From positions 1 through 13,999 of the forward strand of contig CALGTJ010000689.1 of the NCBI GenBank assembly GCA_937901435.1: a stretch of 13,999 bases of DNA, given 5' to 3'. Both the position numbers and the translations under genes were made by a program. Shown here piece after piece: positions 6,041 to 13,806 of the stretch (positions are counted from its first letter, which is position 1; each line of letters starts with the position of its first letter). Source of the DNA: an uncultured Rhodobacter sp. (GTDB lineage Bacteria; Pseudomonadota; Alphaproteobacteria; Rhodobacterales; Rhodobacteraceae). Under the pieces are notes generated by a model. That model did not search any database. It was not told the origin of the DNA and saw only the letters and a program-made list of their open reading frames with translations.

Positions 6041-8029
6041 ATGATACGGTGGGTGCTTCGGGTTGTTGTAGGGCTGATCGTGCTGGTGATCGGCGCGGTC
6101 GTGCTGCTGTTCGTGCTGCCAGCGGATCGGATCGCCAAGGTTGTCACTGACCAGTTCGAGGCTGCAACAGGTCGCGCGATGACCCTGCAAGGGGATGTGC
6201 GCCCCACGCTATGGCCTGAACTGGGTGTCAACACCGGGCCGGTCACCATTGCCAACGCAGATTGGTCGCCCTCTGGCCCCATGCTGACGGCGCAGAGTCT
6301 GTCGATAGGCGTTGATATCGGCGCTCTGATCGGTGGAACCATCCATGTAAAACGGATCGAGGCCGAGGCCCCCAAGATCATCCTTGAGGTCGCACGCGAT
6401 GGCCGCGCCAACTGGGATCTGGGTGGCGGTTCTGCTGATGATGCCAGTCCCAATGACTCTGGCGTCAATGATTCCGGGGCCAATGAAAGCACCGGTTTGC
6501 CACAGATTTCGCTGGATCGCGCCACAATGACCGGGGCCAGCGTCACCTTTGTCGACTACGCCTCTGGTGGCCGCACAGAATTGAACCAGATCGAGGCGAG
6601 CCTCAGCCTGCCCAGCGTGCAAGGCACCGCCAATCTGGCGCTTTCCGCCGTGATGCAGGGCCAGCCTTTCTCGGTGGACGCCACGATCAACGGCTTTGCC
6701 GATTTCCTGTCCAAAGGCGTCGTACCGGTCAGCGCGGACGCTAAAATCGGCGGCTCTGCCATCGCGTTCAAGGGCCGCGGGGGATTGGTGCCCTTTGCAC
6801 TGGGCGGCGCGCTGGATGCGGATCTGGCGGATATGGCGGCGGTGTTCCGGCTGGTCGGGCAGGCGGCCCCGGACCTGCCACTGGGTTTTGGCCAAAAGGT
6901 GGCTGTCACCGGCAATATCACCGTCACCGACACAGGCGGCGTGACCCTGCGTGACGGGGTGATCCGGCTGGATCAGAATGTGCTGACCGGGGCCGTGGAT
7001 CTGAACACCTCCGGCGATCGTCCCAGCATCACTGCCAAACTTTCTGCCGGGGCGCTGGATTTCTCGAATGCGATCGGCGGCGAGGCCAGTGCGGCACCCG
7101 GCGACACCACCGGCGCAAGTGGCTGGTCCCGAGACCGCATCGACGTTAGCGCCTTGGGGACAGTGGACGCCGATATCGCCCTTGCCGCCGCCAGCATCGA
7201 CATCGGCCTTGCGCAATTTGGGCGCACCAGCATCATCAGCAAACTGGACGCAGGCCGCGCCGTCACCGAGATCAAGGAACTTGTGGCTTATGGTGGCCAG
7301 ATCGGTGGCAGCTTTGTCATCAACAGCCGGGGCGGCCTGTCGGCCCGTGCGACGCTTGCGGGCGACGGCGTGGCGCTGGAACCTCTGCTGAACCAACTGG
7401 CGGGCTATGACCGTTTGCTGGCAAATGGCACGGTGACGATCAACGTGCTGGGTGTGGGCAACGATATGTTTACGCTGATGAATTCCCTCAACGGCGACGG
7501 CACGCTAAAGCTGGGCAAAGGCGAGTTGAAGGGCCTCGATCTGGTGGGAATGCTGCGCAACCTCGACCCGTCCTTTATCGGTGCGGGGGCCAGCACGATC
7601 TTTAACAGCATCACCGGGACCTTCAAAGTCGTCGACGGCGTTATGAGCAACGTGGACCTGCAACTGCTGTCGCCTCTGTTGAACGCGACGGGCAGCGGCG
7701 AGATCGGGATCGGTGGGCAAACGCTGGATTACCGCGTCGTGGCCAAGCTGCTGGAGGGTCAAACCAACGGTGGCATTTCCGTGCCGGTCATTATCTCGGG
7801 CTCATGGACCAAGCCGAAGTTTCGGCTGGATCTGGAGGCTATCGCAAAACAGCAATTTGGCGATGAGATCGAAGAGGTGAAAACACGGGCCGAAAGCGAA
7901 GTGGTCAAGAAGATCAACGAAGAACTGGGAACCAATGTCGAATCCCTCGACAATATCGAAGATACTCTGAAAAAAGAGCTGGAACAGCGTGCCACCAAGG
8001 GTCTGCTGGACCTGTTGGGCGGGAATTGA
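6041..8029 (+). CDS. AsmA family protein (inner-membrane anchored, periplasmic)
   Basis: The 662-residue product has one N-terminal membrane segment (about residues 4-27) followed by a long periplasmic beta-rich region. The GRANWDL segment (121-127) is characteristic of the AsmA N-terminal domain, and the repeated pattern around residues 380-600 matches the AsmA C-terminal domain. The last 60 residues are charged and helical. Proteins of this family are elongated lipid-transfer or envelope-assembly proteins bridging inner and outer membrane; no specific substrate can be read here. I chose ATG 6041 over GTG 6035 because AGGGTGG (6027-6033) is 7 bases from the ATG but only one base from the GTG. 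An Asn/Asp/Ser/Gly-rich linker with imperfect NDSG repeats interrupts the domain at about 128-152. The gene appears to stand alone. Confidence 0.87.
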   Translation: MIRWVLRVVVGLIVLVIGAVVLLFVLPADRIAKVVTDQFEAATGRAMTLQGDVRPTLWPELGVNTGPVTIANADWSPSGPMLTAQSLSIGVDIGALIGGTIHVKRIEAEAPKIILEVARDGRANWDLGGGSADDASPNDSGVNDSGANESTGLPQISLDRATMTGASVTFVDYASGGRTELNQIEASLSLPSVQGTANLALSAVMQGQPFSVDATINGFADFLSKGVVPVSADAKIGGSAIAFKGRGGLVPFALGGALDADLADMAAVFRLVGQAAPDLPLGFGQKVAVTGNITVTDTGGVTLRDGVIRLDQNVLTGAVDLNTSGDRPSITAKLSAGALDFSNAIGGEASAAPGDTTGASGWSRDRIDVSALGTVDADIALAAASIDIGLAQFGRTSIISKLDAGRAVTEIKELVAYGGQIGGSFVINSRGGLSARATLAGDGVALEPLLNQLAGYDRLLANGTVTINVLGVGNDMFTLMNSLNGDGTLKLGKGELKGLDLVGMLRNLDPSFIGAGASTIFNSITGTFKVVDGVMSNVDLQLLSPLLNATGSGEIGIGGQTLDYRVVAKLLEGQTNGGISVPVIISGSWTKPKFRLDLEAIAKQQFGDEIEEVKTRAESEVVKKINEELGTNVESLDNIEDTLKKELEQRATKGLLDLLGGN

Positions 8030-8055
8030 CCCTTTGCGAAAGCCGCGTTCGAACA

Positions 8056-8085
8056 TGAAAAAGCCCCGGCGGATCACCGGGGCTT
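8056..8085 (-). terminator. Intrinsic terminator of gcrA (possibly bidirectional)
   Basis: AAGCCCCGG (8061-8069) and CCGGGGCTT (8077-8085) form a perfect 9-bp stem with a 7-base loop. On the minus strand the stem ends in a run of five T (8064-8060, partly inside the stem), so it best fits gcrA, whose stop is at 8112. On the plus strand only AATTCTTT follows, so it could also stop the AsmA-family transcript, less strongly. Confidence 0.85.
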
Positions 8086-8111
8086 AATTCTTTGGTCGCT
8101 TAGGGCAACAC

Positions 8112-8711
8112 CTACCGACGACGGTCGCGCCGCGAGCTCATCGGTTGAAAGGCAACGCTAACGTGGGCTTCGCAATAGGGTTTGCCGGCTTTGACATTCA
8201 GGCCGCAAAACCAGAAATCATCGGTCGCCGGGTCGCCGATGGGCCATTTGCAGGTGCGTTCGGTCAATTCCATCAGGCTGATCCGCTTGGCCTTCTTTTC
8301 AACCTCGCGCACAGAGGCCAGCGCCTCTGGGCTGATCTCATTGGCAGAGGGCTGCGGGGGTAAGGGCTGCCCGGCGGGGATGATCTGCTTGCGCGAAATC
8401 GGCGTCACCGGCACCACCTCGGAAGAGGGGATGGAGTGGGACTGCACCGGCTCGGGCTCTGGCGCGGCCTCTTTCACGACCGCGGGTTTTTCCTTTGGCG
8501 TGGCAGGTTTGGGCGCTGTTGCAGCGGCGGTAGCCGGGCTGGCCGCAGCCGGGGTCGCGCCGCCCGCACGGTTGGACAGGCCAAGGCGATGCACCTTGCC
8601 GATCACCGCATTGCGCGTCACACCGCCCAGTTCCTTGGCGATCTGGCTTGCACTTTGCCCCTCGCCCCACATCTTTTTCAGAAGCTCTACGCGCTCGTCG
8701 GTCCAGGACAT
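8112..8711 (-). CDS. gcrA: GcrA cell cycle regulator
   Basis: GcrA is an alphaproteobacterial transcription factor that binds sigma-70 RNA polymerase and acts at promoters with GANTC sites methylated by CcrM. The 199-residue protein begins with the characteristic MSWTDERVELLKKMW and a helix-turn-helix over residues 1-45 (SASQIAKELGGVTRNAVIGK). A low-complexity Ala/Pro/Glu-rich linker of about 80 residues follows, then a C-terminal sigma-interacting domain with RTCKWPIGDP (152-161), FWFCG (166-170) and PYCEAH (178-183). C154, C169, C180 and H183 could form a metal site. The basic tail is SSRRDRRR. The start at 8711 has GAGGAA (8722-8717) 5 bases upstream. The gene appears to be transcribed alone, with its own promoter candidate and a terminator. 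Confidence 0.95.
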   Translation of the reverse strand: MSWTDERVELLKKMWGEGQSASQIAKELGGVTRNAVIGKVHRLGLSNRAGGATPAAASPATAAATAPKPATPKEKPAVVKEAAPEPEPVQSHSIPSSEVVPVTPISRKQIIPAGQPLPPQPSANEISPEALASVREVEKKAKRISLMELTERTCKWPIGDPATDDFWFCGLNVKAGKPYCEAHVSVAFQPMSSRRDRRR

Positions 8712-8800
8712 TTTGGTTCCTCAATTCGAAAACGACCCTGTGGCCGAACGCAACGCGCTCAGCCCATCCATGGCCGTTCTGATAACTCTGGTCAGTCTCT

Positions 8801-8828
8801 ATTCTAATCACCTTGGCGGCGGATACAA
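8801..8828 (-). promoter_or_regulatory. Putative gcrA promoter
   Basis: On the minus strand TTGTAT (8828-8823) and TAGAAT (8806-8801) are 16 bases apart, a good sigma-70 match. Transcription would start near 8794, leaving an 83-base leader before gcrA. I see no CtrA box (TTAA-N7-TTAA) and no GANTC in this 135-base gap. Confidence 0.45.
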
Positions 8829-8838
8829 GCACCGCCGC
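8816..8838 (-). terminator. GC-rich hairpin after the first EamA transporter gene
   Basis: GCGGCGG (8816-8822) and CCGCCGC (8832-8838) form a 7-bp stem with a 9-base loop, 8 bases past the stop of the transporter gene. There is no T run, so it is at best a weak or Rho-assisted terminator. The -35 of the gcrA promoter candidate lies in its loop. Confidence 0.35.
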
Positions 8839-8846
8839 GCATTGCC

Positions 8847-9731
8847 CTAACGAGACCGCGCCAATTGTGCCTCGCGAAACGCCAAAAGCGCGGCCCCCGC
8901 AATGATCACCACCGCCCCGGAGATCGATATGACGTCTGGTACCACATCATAGATCAACAGATCGTAAAGCGTGGCAAAAACCAATGTCCCATAGCTGAAG
9001 GGCACCACAAGGCTTGAATCCGCCCGCGCCAGCGAATGCACAAAGCACGTCTGCGCCATGGCCATAAAGATACCCAAACTCGCCAAAGCAGCCCATTGTA
9101 AGGCAGTCGGCATCTGCCAGACGAAACTGGCGGCAAAAGTCGCGATACAGACGCCCAGCATATTGTTGATCAGCAAGATCTGGATCGCCTTTTCCCGCCC
9201 CGACAGAAACTTGATTATGGTGATCTCGATCCCGAACAGCATCGCCGCCCCCAGCGCCAGCAATGCTGCGGGCTGAAACGTCGAGGGGCCGGGGCGCAAC
9301 AGGATCAAAGCCCCGATCAGGGCAATCGCCGCTGCCGTCCAGCGGATGCGCCCAACCTTTTCGCCCAGCACAAAGATCGCAAGGATCATCGCAAAAACGG
9401 GGTTGAGAAAGCTGATCGCGCTGGCATCGGTCAGCGGGATAAACGCCACAGAGGCAAACATCAGGCTGACCCCCGCCCAGCCAAGCAGGGTGCGCCGCAG
9501 ATGCAACTTCATATTTGGCGCGCGAATTTTGGCGCGCATCAGGACTGCGACTGATCCAATCGCCATAAGCGCGAAAATAAACCGCCCCTGACTGATCTGC
9601 AAGGCATGCAAGGGCGGCCCCAGCGTGTCTGTCCCCAACGCCTTGGCCAGCAAGGTCGTCGCCGCGATAAACACGGTGGCCAGCACCATCAGAGCGATGG
9701 CAAGAGTTGGGTTTTCGCGTTTTGCGGTCAT
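8847..9731 (-). CDS. EamA/DMT superfamily transporter
   Basis: This 294-residue inner-membrane protein has about ten hydrophobic segments in two homologous EamA halves, roughly residues 10-147 and 155-288. It is the usual length for the drug/metabolite transporter family. The first half ends in an FVLGEKVGRIRW stretch, the common EamA signature before the fifth helix. The substrate cannot be read from the sequence; relatives export amino acids or import small metabolites such as riboflavin. The ATG at 9731 lacks a strong Shine-Dalgarno sequence. The gene lies upstream of gcrA on the same strand and is divergent from the GFA-family gene. Confidence 0.88.
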   Translation of the reverse strand: MTAKRENPTLAIALMVLATVFIAATTLLAKALGTDTLGPPLHALQISQGRFIFALMAIGSVAVLMRAKIRAPNMKLHLRRTLLGWAGVSLMFASVAFIPLTDASAISFLNPVFAMILAIFVLGEKVGRIRWTAAAIALIGALILLRPGPSTFQPAALLALGAAMLFGIEITIIKFLSGREKAIQILLINNMLGVCIATFAASFVWQMPTALQWAALASLGIFMAMAQTCFVHSLARADSSLVVPFSYGTLVFATLYDLLIYDVVPDVISISGAVVIIAGAALLAFREAQLARSR

Positions 9732-9907
9732 ACCGTGCTATGAAACTACGGCGTGACTTCCGCAAGGGGCCTTTGAGGGGGCCGGGACCAAGTACCAGCA
9801 GAGTACTCGCGCTTGACGTGCGCGCAGGATCGTAAAACGGTGCGTCAGATTGGTTTAGAAGTAACATTTCTTATCCCAACGCCTCTGGCCTCGCAAATGG
9901 AAACAAG

Positions 9908-10369
9908 ATGACAAAGCGAACGGCCTCCTGCGCCCGCTGTGCCATCCATATCACGGCACGTCGCGCCGCCGCGACCGTCTCGATGTGTCACTGTCTGCAA
10001 TGCCAGAAACGCACTGGCAGCACTTATTGCGTCCACGCCTATTTCGCGCGGGATGCGCTGGTCGTCACCGGGCCAAGGTCGTCCTACACCCGCGCCGGGG
10101 ATATGGGGTGCTTCATCACCTTCCGATTTTGCCCTACATGCGCCTCGACAACAGACTGGGATGTCGAGGCGGTGCCGGACGTGGTGGGTGTGCCCGTGGG
10201 CCGGTTTGCCGATCCAGAGTTCACCGCGCCGACCGTCTCTATCTTTATGCCGCACAAACACCCTTGGGTCGCCGCCCCCGACGGTGTGCCGCAAAATCCG
10301 GGCCACTCCGACGGTTTTCTGGCGGCGGCCAAAGTGACACTGCACAGTCGCCAGACGCGGTCCAAGTAG
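9908..10369 (+). CDS. GFA family zinc-binding protein
   Basis: The 153-residue protein belongs to the family of glutathione-dependent formaldehyde-activating enzyme (Gfa, also CENP-V). The core zinc site CHCLQCQKRTGS gives C27, C29 and C32, and FCPTC gives C75 and C78; VGRFADPEF (97-105) is another common segment. The N-terminal cysteine pair is C8 and C11 (CxxC) instead of the usual CxC. Most members of this family have no proven substrate and many do not act on formaldehyde, so only the fold should be taken from this call. The gene stands alone. The ribosome binding site is weak (GGAAAC, 8 bases or so before the ATG), and I see no strong promoter in the 176-base gap upstream. Confidence 0.85.
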   Translation: MTKRTASCARCAIHITARRAAATVSMCHCLQCQKRTGSTYCVHAYFARDALVVTGPRSSYTRAGDMGCFITFRFCPTCASTTDWDVEAVPDVVGVPVGRFADPEFTAPTVSIFMPHKHPWVAAPDGVPQNPGHSDGFLAAAKVTLHSRQTRSK

Positions 10370-10531
10370 CCTGCGCCAGACAAAGCCACTTGCTTTTCCA
10401 ACAACCCCGCGCTATCGCCGGAGAATGATCACTCGCACACATACGCCTCTGCGACGCCGACGCTAACCTGCGTCCCTGCGCAACTGTGATCCAGCGCCCT
10501 TTTGCGCCCATCTCTCCATCTCTACAAAACA

Positions 10532-10560
10532 TTGACATAAGTCTGCCACTCCGGCACGAT
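10532..10560 (+). promoter_or_regulatory. Putative argD promoter
   Basis: A perfect -35 hexamer TTGACA lies at 10532-10537. The -10 is poorer: CACGAT at 10555-10560 with a 17-base spacer, or one base later. A small inverted repeat, TGCC (10544-10547) and GGCA (10553-10556), lies in the spacer. The start would fall about 25 bases before argD. Confidence 0.45.
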
Positions 10561-10589
10561 TTTGGCTTCATTCCATAAGGACCAATGCC

Positions 10590-11771
10590 ATGATCCCGTC
10601 CGTTCTTCCGACCTATAACCGCGCCCCTCTTGCCTTTGAAAAGGGCGACGGAAGCTGGCTGATAGAGGCGGATGGCACCCGATATCTCGACCTTGGGGGC
10701 GGCATTGCCGTGACCGCGCTGGGCCATGCAAACCCCGTGCTGGTGCAGGCGATCACCGAGCAGGCGAACAAGCTGTGGCATGTGTCCAACCTCTATCAGA
10801 TCCCCAAACAGCAGGCGCTGGCGGACGCTCTGGTCGAACATACCTTTGCCGACACGGTGTTTTTCACCAACTCCGGCACCGAAACCTGCGAACTGGCCGT
10901 GAAAATGGCGCGCAAGTATTTCTACGACAAGGGTCAGCCGGAACGGGTCGACATCATCACCTTTTCCGGCAGCTTCCATGGCCGCTCTTCTGCCGGGATC
11001 GCCGCTGCGGGGTCAGAGAAAATGACCAAGGGCTTCGGCCCGCTTCTGCCCGGGTTCGTGCATCTGACCTGGGGCGATCACGAGGCGCTAAAAACCGCCA
11101 TCACCGACACCACTGCCGCGATCCTGATAGAGCCTGTGATGGGCGAGGGCGGCATCAAACCGGTGCCCGATCAATGCCTCAAGGGCTTGCGCGACCTCTG
11201 TGACGAACACGGCATCCTGTTGATCCTCGACGAGGTGCAATGCGGCGTCGGGCGCACGGGCAAGCTTTTCGCCCATGAATGGGCCGGCATCACCCCCGAT
11301 ATCATGATGGTCGCCAAAGGCATCGGCGGCGGCTTTCCCCTCGGCGCTGTGCTTGCCACCGAGAACGCCGGCAGCGGCATGACCGCCGGCACCCATGGCT
11401 CGACCTATGGCGGCAATCCCCTGGGCTGCGCGGTCGGTCTCGCCGTGATGAACACCGTCTCTGACCCCGCCTTCCTTGACGAGGTGAACCGCAAATCTGG
11501 CCTTCTGCGCCAAAAACTAGAGGGCCTGATCGCCTCTCACCCAGACGTCTTTGACAGCGTGCGTGGCTCTGGCCTGATGCTCGGGATCATCTGCAAAGTG
11601 CCCAATATGGATGTGGTCACCACCGGCTACGCCAATCATGTCCTGACTGTGCCCGCCGCCGAAAACACCATTCGCCTGCTTCCCGCCCTCAATATCCCGG
11701 ACGAAGACATCGCCGAGGCCATCAATCGCCTCGACGCCACCGCAACCCAGATCGAAAAGGCCGGGGCTTAA
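10590..11771 (+). CDS. argD: Acetylornithine aminotransferase ArgD
   Basis: This 393-residue class-III PLP aminotransferase converts N-acetylglutamate 5-semialdehyde to N-acetylornithine in arginine synthesis, and may also serve as succinyldiaminopimelate aminotransferase in lysine synthesis. NSGTE (94-98) and SFHGR (118-122) form part of the PLP pocket, and LDEVQCGVGRTG (213-224) holds D214 and Q217. The lysine forming the Schiff base is K243 in VAKGIGGGFPLGA, and THGSTYGGNPLGC (268-280) completes the site. The length is normal. The start has AAGGA at 10577-10581, 8 bases upstream. argF follows on the same strand, 108 bases on, which supports the arginine role over other ornithine-type aminotransferases. 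Confidence 0.95.
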   Translation: MIPSVLPTYNRAPLAFEKGDGSWLIEADGTRYLDLGGGIAVTALGHANPVLVQAITEQANKLWHVSNLYQIPKQQALADALVEHTFADTVFFTNSGTETCELAVKMARKYFYDKGQPERVDIITFSGSFHGRSSAGIAAAGSEKMTKGFGPLLPGFVHLTWGDHEALKTAITDTTAAILIEPVMGEGGIKPVPDQCLKGLRDLCDEHGILLILDEVQCGVGRTGKLFAHEWAGITPDIMMVAKGIGGGFPLGAVLATENAGSGMTAGTHGSTYGGNPLGCAVGLAVMNTVSDPAFLDEVNRKSGLLRQKLEGLIASHPDVFDSVRGSGLMLGIICKVPNMDVVTTGYANHVLTVPAAENTIRLLPALNIPDEDIAEAINRLDATATQIEKAGA

Positions 11772-11796
11772 GGGATTAAAACCGGCCCATCTTTTC

Positions 11797-11862
11797 ATCC
11801 TGGTCCAAATACTCCGGGGGCGTGGGGGCTGGCCCCCACCCTTTGCCAGCACCCTTTGCCAG
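11797..11862. repeat. Palindromic intergenic element with a 13-bp tandem repeat between argD and argF
   Basis: GTGGGGGC (11822-11829) and GCCCCCAC (11832-11839) form a near-perfect palindrome, which folds as a 7-bp stem with a CTGG loop. The preceding segment CCTGGTCCAAATACTCC (11800-11816 region) resembles a dispersed intergenic repeat that I recall from Rhodobacterales genomes. Directly after it, CACCCTTTGCCAG occurs twice in exact tandem (11837-11849 and 11850-11862), and the first copy shares bases with the hairpin. There is no T run, so it is not a classical terminator. It lies just upstream of the argF start. Confidence 0.65.
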
Positions 11863-11879
11863 ACACAAAGCGACACCAT

Positions 11880-12785
11880 ATGACCCATTTCCTCGACATC
11901 CACACCACTCCAGCCGCTGACCTGCGGACCATCATCGACAGCGCACAATCCATGAAAACCGCCCGCGCCGGTCTGCCCAAAGGCACTCCTGACGCGGAAC
12001 AGCCGCTCGCCAATCACATGGTCGCGCTGATCTTCGAAAAACCCTCAACCCGCACCCGCGTGTCTTTTGACGTCGGTGTGCGCCAGCTTGGGGGCCAAAC
12101 CCTCGTGCTCTCTGGCGCGGATATGCAACTGGGCCACGGCGAGACCATCGCCGACACCGCCCGCGTCATGTCGCGTTATGTGGACCTTATCATGATCCGC
12201 ACCTTCGAAGAGGCAACGCTTCTGGAAATGGCCGAACACGCCACCGTGCCCGTCATCAACGGGCTCACCAACCGCACGCATCCCTGCCAGATAATGGCGG
12301 ATGTGATGACATTCGAGGAACGCAACGGCCCGATCAAAGGCAAAAAAGTGGTCTGGTCCGGCGATGGCAACAACGTCTTTGCCAGCTTTGCCCATGCCGC
12401 GAAACAATTCGAGTTCGACCTGACCTTCACAGGCCCTCCAACCCTTGATCCGGAAGGCGCACTGGATGGCCTTTACACGATTGAGCGCAATCCGCAAAAA
12501 GCCGTCGAAGGCGCGGATCTTGTCGTCACGGACACATGGGTCTCGATGCACGATCCGCAATCCGCGCGCGAGCGTCGCCATAACCAATTACGCGGCTATC
12601 AGGTTAATGAGGCGCTTATGGCCCATGCCAAGCCCGACTCTCTTTTCATGCATTGCCTGCCCGCCCACCGCGATGACGAGGCGACAAGTGCCGTCATGGA
12701 TGGCCCCCATTCCGTGATCTTCGACGAGGCCGAGAACCGTCTGCATGCTCAAAAAGCCATCATGCGCTATTGTCTGGGTGTCTGA
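11880..12785 (+). CDS. argF: Ornithine carbamoyltransferase ArgF
   Basis: This enzyme makes citrulline from ornithine and carbamoyl phosphate in arginine synthesis. The 301-residue product has the carbamoyl-phosphate site EKPSTRTR (53-60), HPCQ (134-137), the ornithine-binding DTWVSM segment (208-213; canonical members have SMG, here SMH) and HCLPAHR (268-274) with the active-site cysteine C269. The ATG at 11880 fits the family N-terminus (MTHFLDI); a TTG at 11856 would extend the frame by 8 residues but lies inside a tandem repeat. No strong Shine-Dalgarno sequence is seen. Pairing with argD suggests the anabolic enzyme rather than catabolic arcB. Confidence 0.95.
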   Translation: MTHFLDIHTTPAADLRTIIDSAQSMKTARAGLPKGTPDAEQPLANHMVALIFEKPSTRTRVSFDVGVRQLGGQTLVLSGADMQLGHGETIADTARVMSRYVDLIMIRTFEEATLLEMAEHATVPVINGLTNRTHPCQIMADVMTFEERNGPIKGKKVVWSGDGNNVFASFAHAAKQFEFDLTFTGPPTLDPEGALDGLYTIERNPQKAVEGADLVVTDTWVSMHDPQSARERRHNQLRGYQVNEALMAHAKPDSLFMHCLPAHRDDEATSAVMDGPHSVIFDEAENRLHAQKAIMRYCLGV

Positions 12786-12793
12786 CGCCTGAC

Positions 12794-12835
12794 GCGCGCC
12801 GCGAGGACGCCCGCAGGGCGGATCGAGCGGCGCGC
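12794..12835. repeat. Nested inverted repeat between argF and the second transporter
   Basis: GCGCGCCGC (12794-12802) pairs perfectly with GCGGCGCGC (12827-12835). Inside this 9-bp stem, CGCCC (12808-12812) pairs with GGGCG (12816-12820) around a GCA loop. The result is a two-storey hairpin with a 5/6-base internal loop, starting 8 bases after the argF stop. No T run follows. It may act as a weak terminator, an mRNA-stabilising 3' structure, or a copy of a dispersed repeat. Confidence 0.55.
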
Positions 12836-12861
12836 CAGTGCAACAAAAAGGCCTTGCCCGA

Positions 12862-13728
12862 ATGAACCCCACACTCTGGCTGCGCCTTGCCCCCATTGCC
12901 TTCCTGATCCTGTGGTCCGGCGGCTATGTGGTCGCCAAGGTCGCGCTGCACTACGCCTCGCCCATGGCGATCCTCAGCCTCCGCTATGGCTGCGTCGTGG
13001 TCATCATGGCCGTCGCCTACCTGATCTTCCGCCCACCCTTTCCGAAAAAACCCGTTGACTGGCTGCACCTCGCCGTGGTCGGCATCCTGATCCAGACCGT
13101 CTACTTCGGCATGACCTATCTGGCTTTCGTCAACGGTGTGGCCGCAGGCACGGCCGCGCTGATGCTTGCCTGGCAGCCCATCCTCGTCGCCCTTATCGCC
13201 CCGCGATGGAGCGGCGAAAGCGTCGGCTGGCGGCAATGGGGGGGGCTGATTATCGCGCTGCTTGGCACGACCATCGTCATCATCTCGCGCCTAGAGATCG
13301 GCCCGCCACCGGTCTTTGGCTTTGCCCTCATCCTGATCGGCCTTGCAGGCATCACGGGGGCCACGCTCTGGGAAAAACGCTTTGGCATCTCGCAGCATCC
13401 CATCATTGCCAATCTGGTCGGCTACGCTGCAGGTCTCGCCTGTATCCTGCCGTTTCTGGCGCTGGAACAAGGCATCCACATCGACTGGACATGGCAATTC
13501 AGCGCTGCGATGCTCTACCTCATCCTCGGCAATTCAGTCATCGCCGTCGGCTTGCTGCTGGCCATGATCCGCGCCGGAGAGGTCTCTCGTGTCTCCGCCC
13601 TCATGTTCCTCGTGCCCCCCGGTGCCGCCCTGTCCGCCTGGGTGGTCCTCGCAGAGGTCATGCCCCCCTGGGCCTGGGTCGGCATGGCCATCGCCGGGAC
13701 GGGCGTGCTGATTGCCACGCGGAAATGA
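12862..13728 (+). CDS. EamA/DMT superfamily transporter
   Basis: The product is a 288-residue inner-membrane protein with about ten hydrophobic segments in two EamA halves (roughly residues 8-142 and 150-286). Its opening, LILWSGGYVVAKVAL, matches the start typical of EamA permeases. I chose ATG 12862 over a GTG at 12838: AAAGG (12847-12851) precedes the ATG, while the GTG follows a hairpin with no ribosome binding site. It lies 76 bases after argF in the same direction, separated by a nested hairpin. Co-transcription with argDF is possible, and an amino acid or metabolite export role would fit, but no substrate can be read. It is only distantly like the first EamA protein in this window. Confidence 0.88.
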   Translation: MNPTLWLRLAPIAFLILWSGGYVVAKVALHYASPMAILSLRYGCVVVIMAVAYLIFRPPFPKKPVDWLHLAVVGILIQTVYFGMTYLAFVNGVAAGTAALMLAWQPILVALIAPRWSGESVGWRQWGGLIIALLGTTIVIISRLEIGPPPVFGFALILIGLAGITGATLWEKRFGISQHPIIANLVGYAAGLACILPFLALEQGIHIDWTWQFSAAMLYLILGNSVIAVGLLLAMIRAGEVSRVSALMFLVPPGAALSAWVVLAEVMPPWAWVGMAIAGTGVLIATRK

Positions 13729-13738
13729 CAATTCGATA

Positions 13739-13776
13739 CGGTATTCACTTGAATACCGACGCCTCCTTGGTACGTT
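13739..13776 (+). promoter_or_regulatory. Candidate operator and promoter of gnd
   Basis: CGGTATTC (13739-13746) and GAATACCG (13751-13758) form a perfect 8-bp inverted repeat with a 4-base centre. Its right arm overlaps a possible -35 TTGAAT (13749-13754), which is 16 bases from TACGTT (13771-13776). No T run follows, so an operator is more likely than a terminator. The implied start lies about 24 bases before gnd. The protein that binds it is unknown; regulators of the GntR, LacI or RpiR families commonly control such sugar genes. Confidence 0.5.
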
Positions 13777-13806
13777 AGCCCTAACACATCATCAGGGAGA
13801 ACGCGG

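Noticed and set aside
6209..7396. 395-codon open frame antisense to the AsmA-family gene
   Set aside because: It lies wholly within a recognised gene, has no ribosome binding site or domain, and its composition is typical of antisense frames in GC-rich DNA.
9732..9907. TTGACG at 9813-9818 as a promoter for the GFA gene, and GAGTACTC-type palindromes nearby
   Set aside because: No acceptable -10 lies at the right distance, and the palindromes are short enough to occur by chance.
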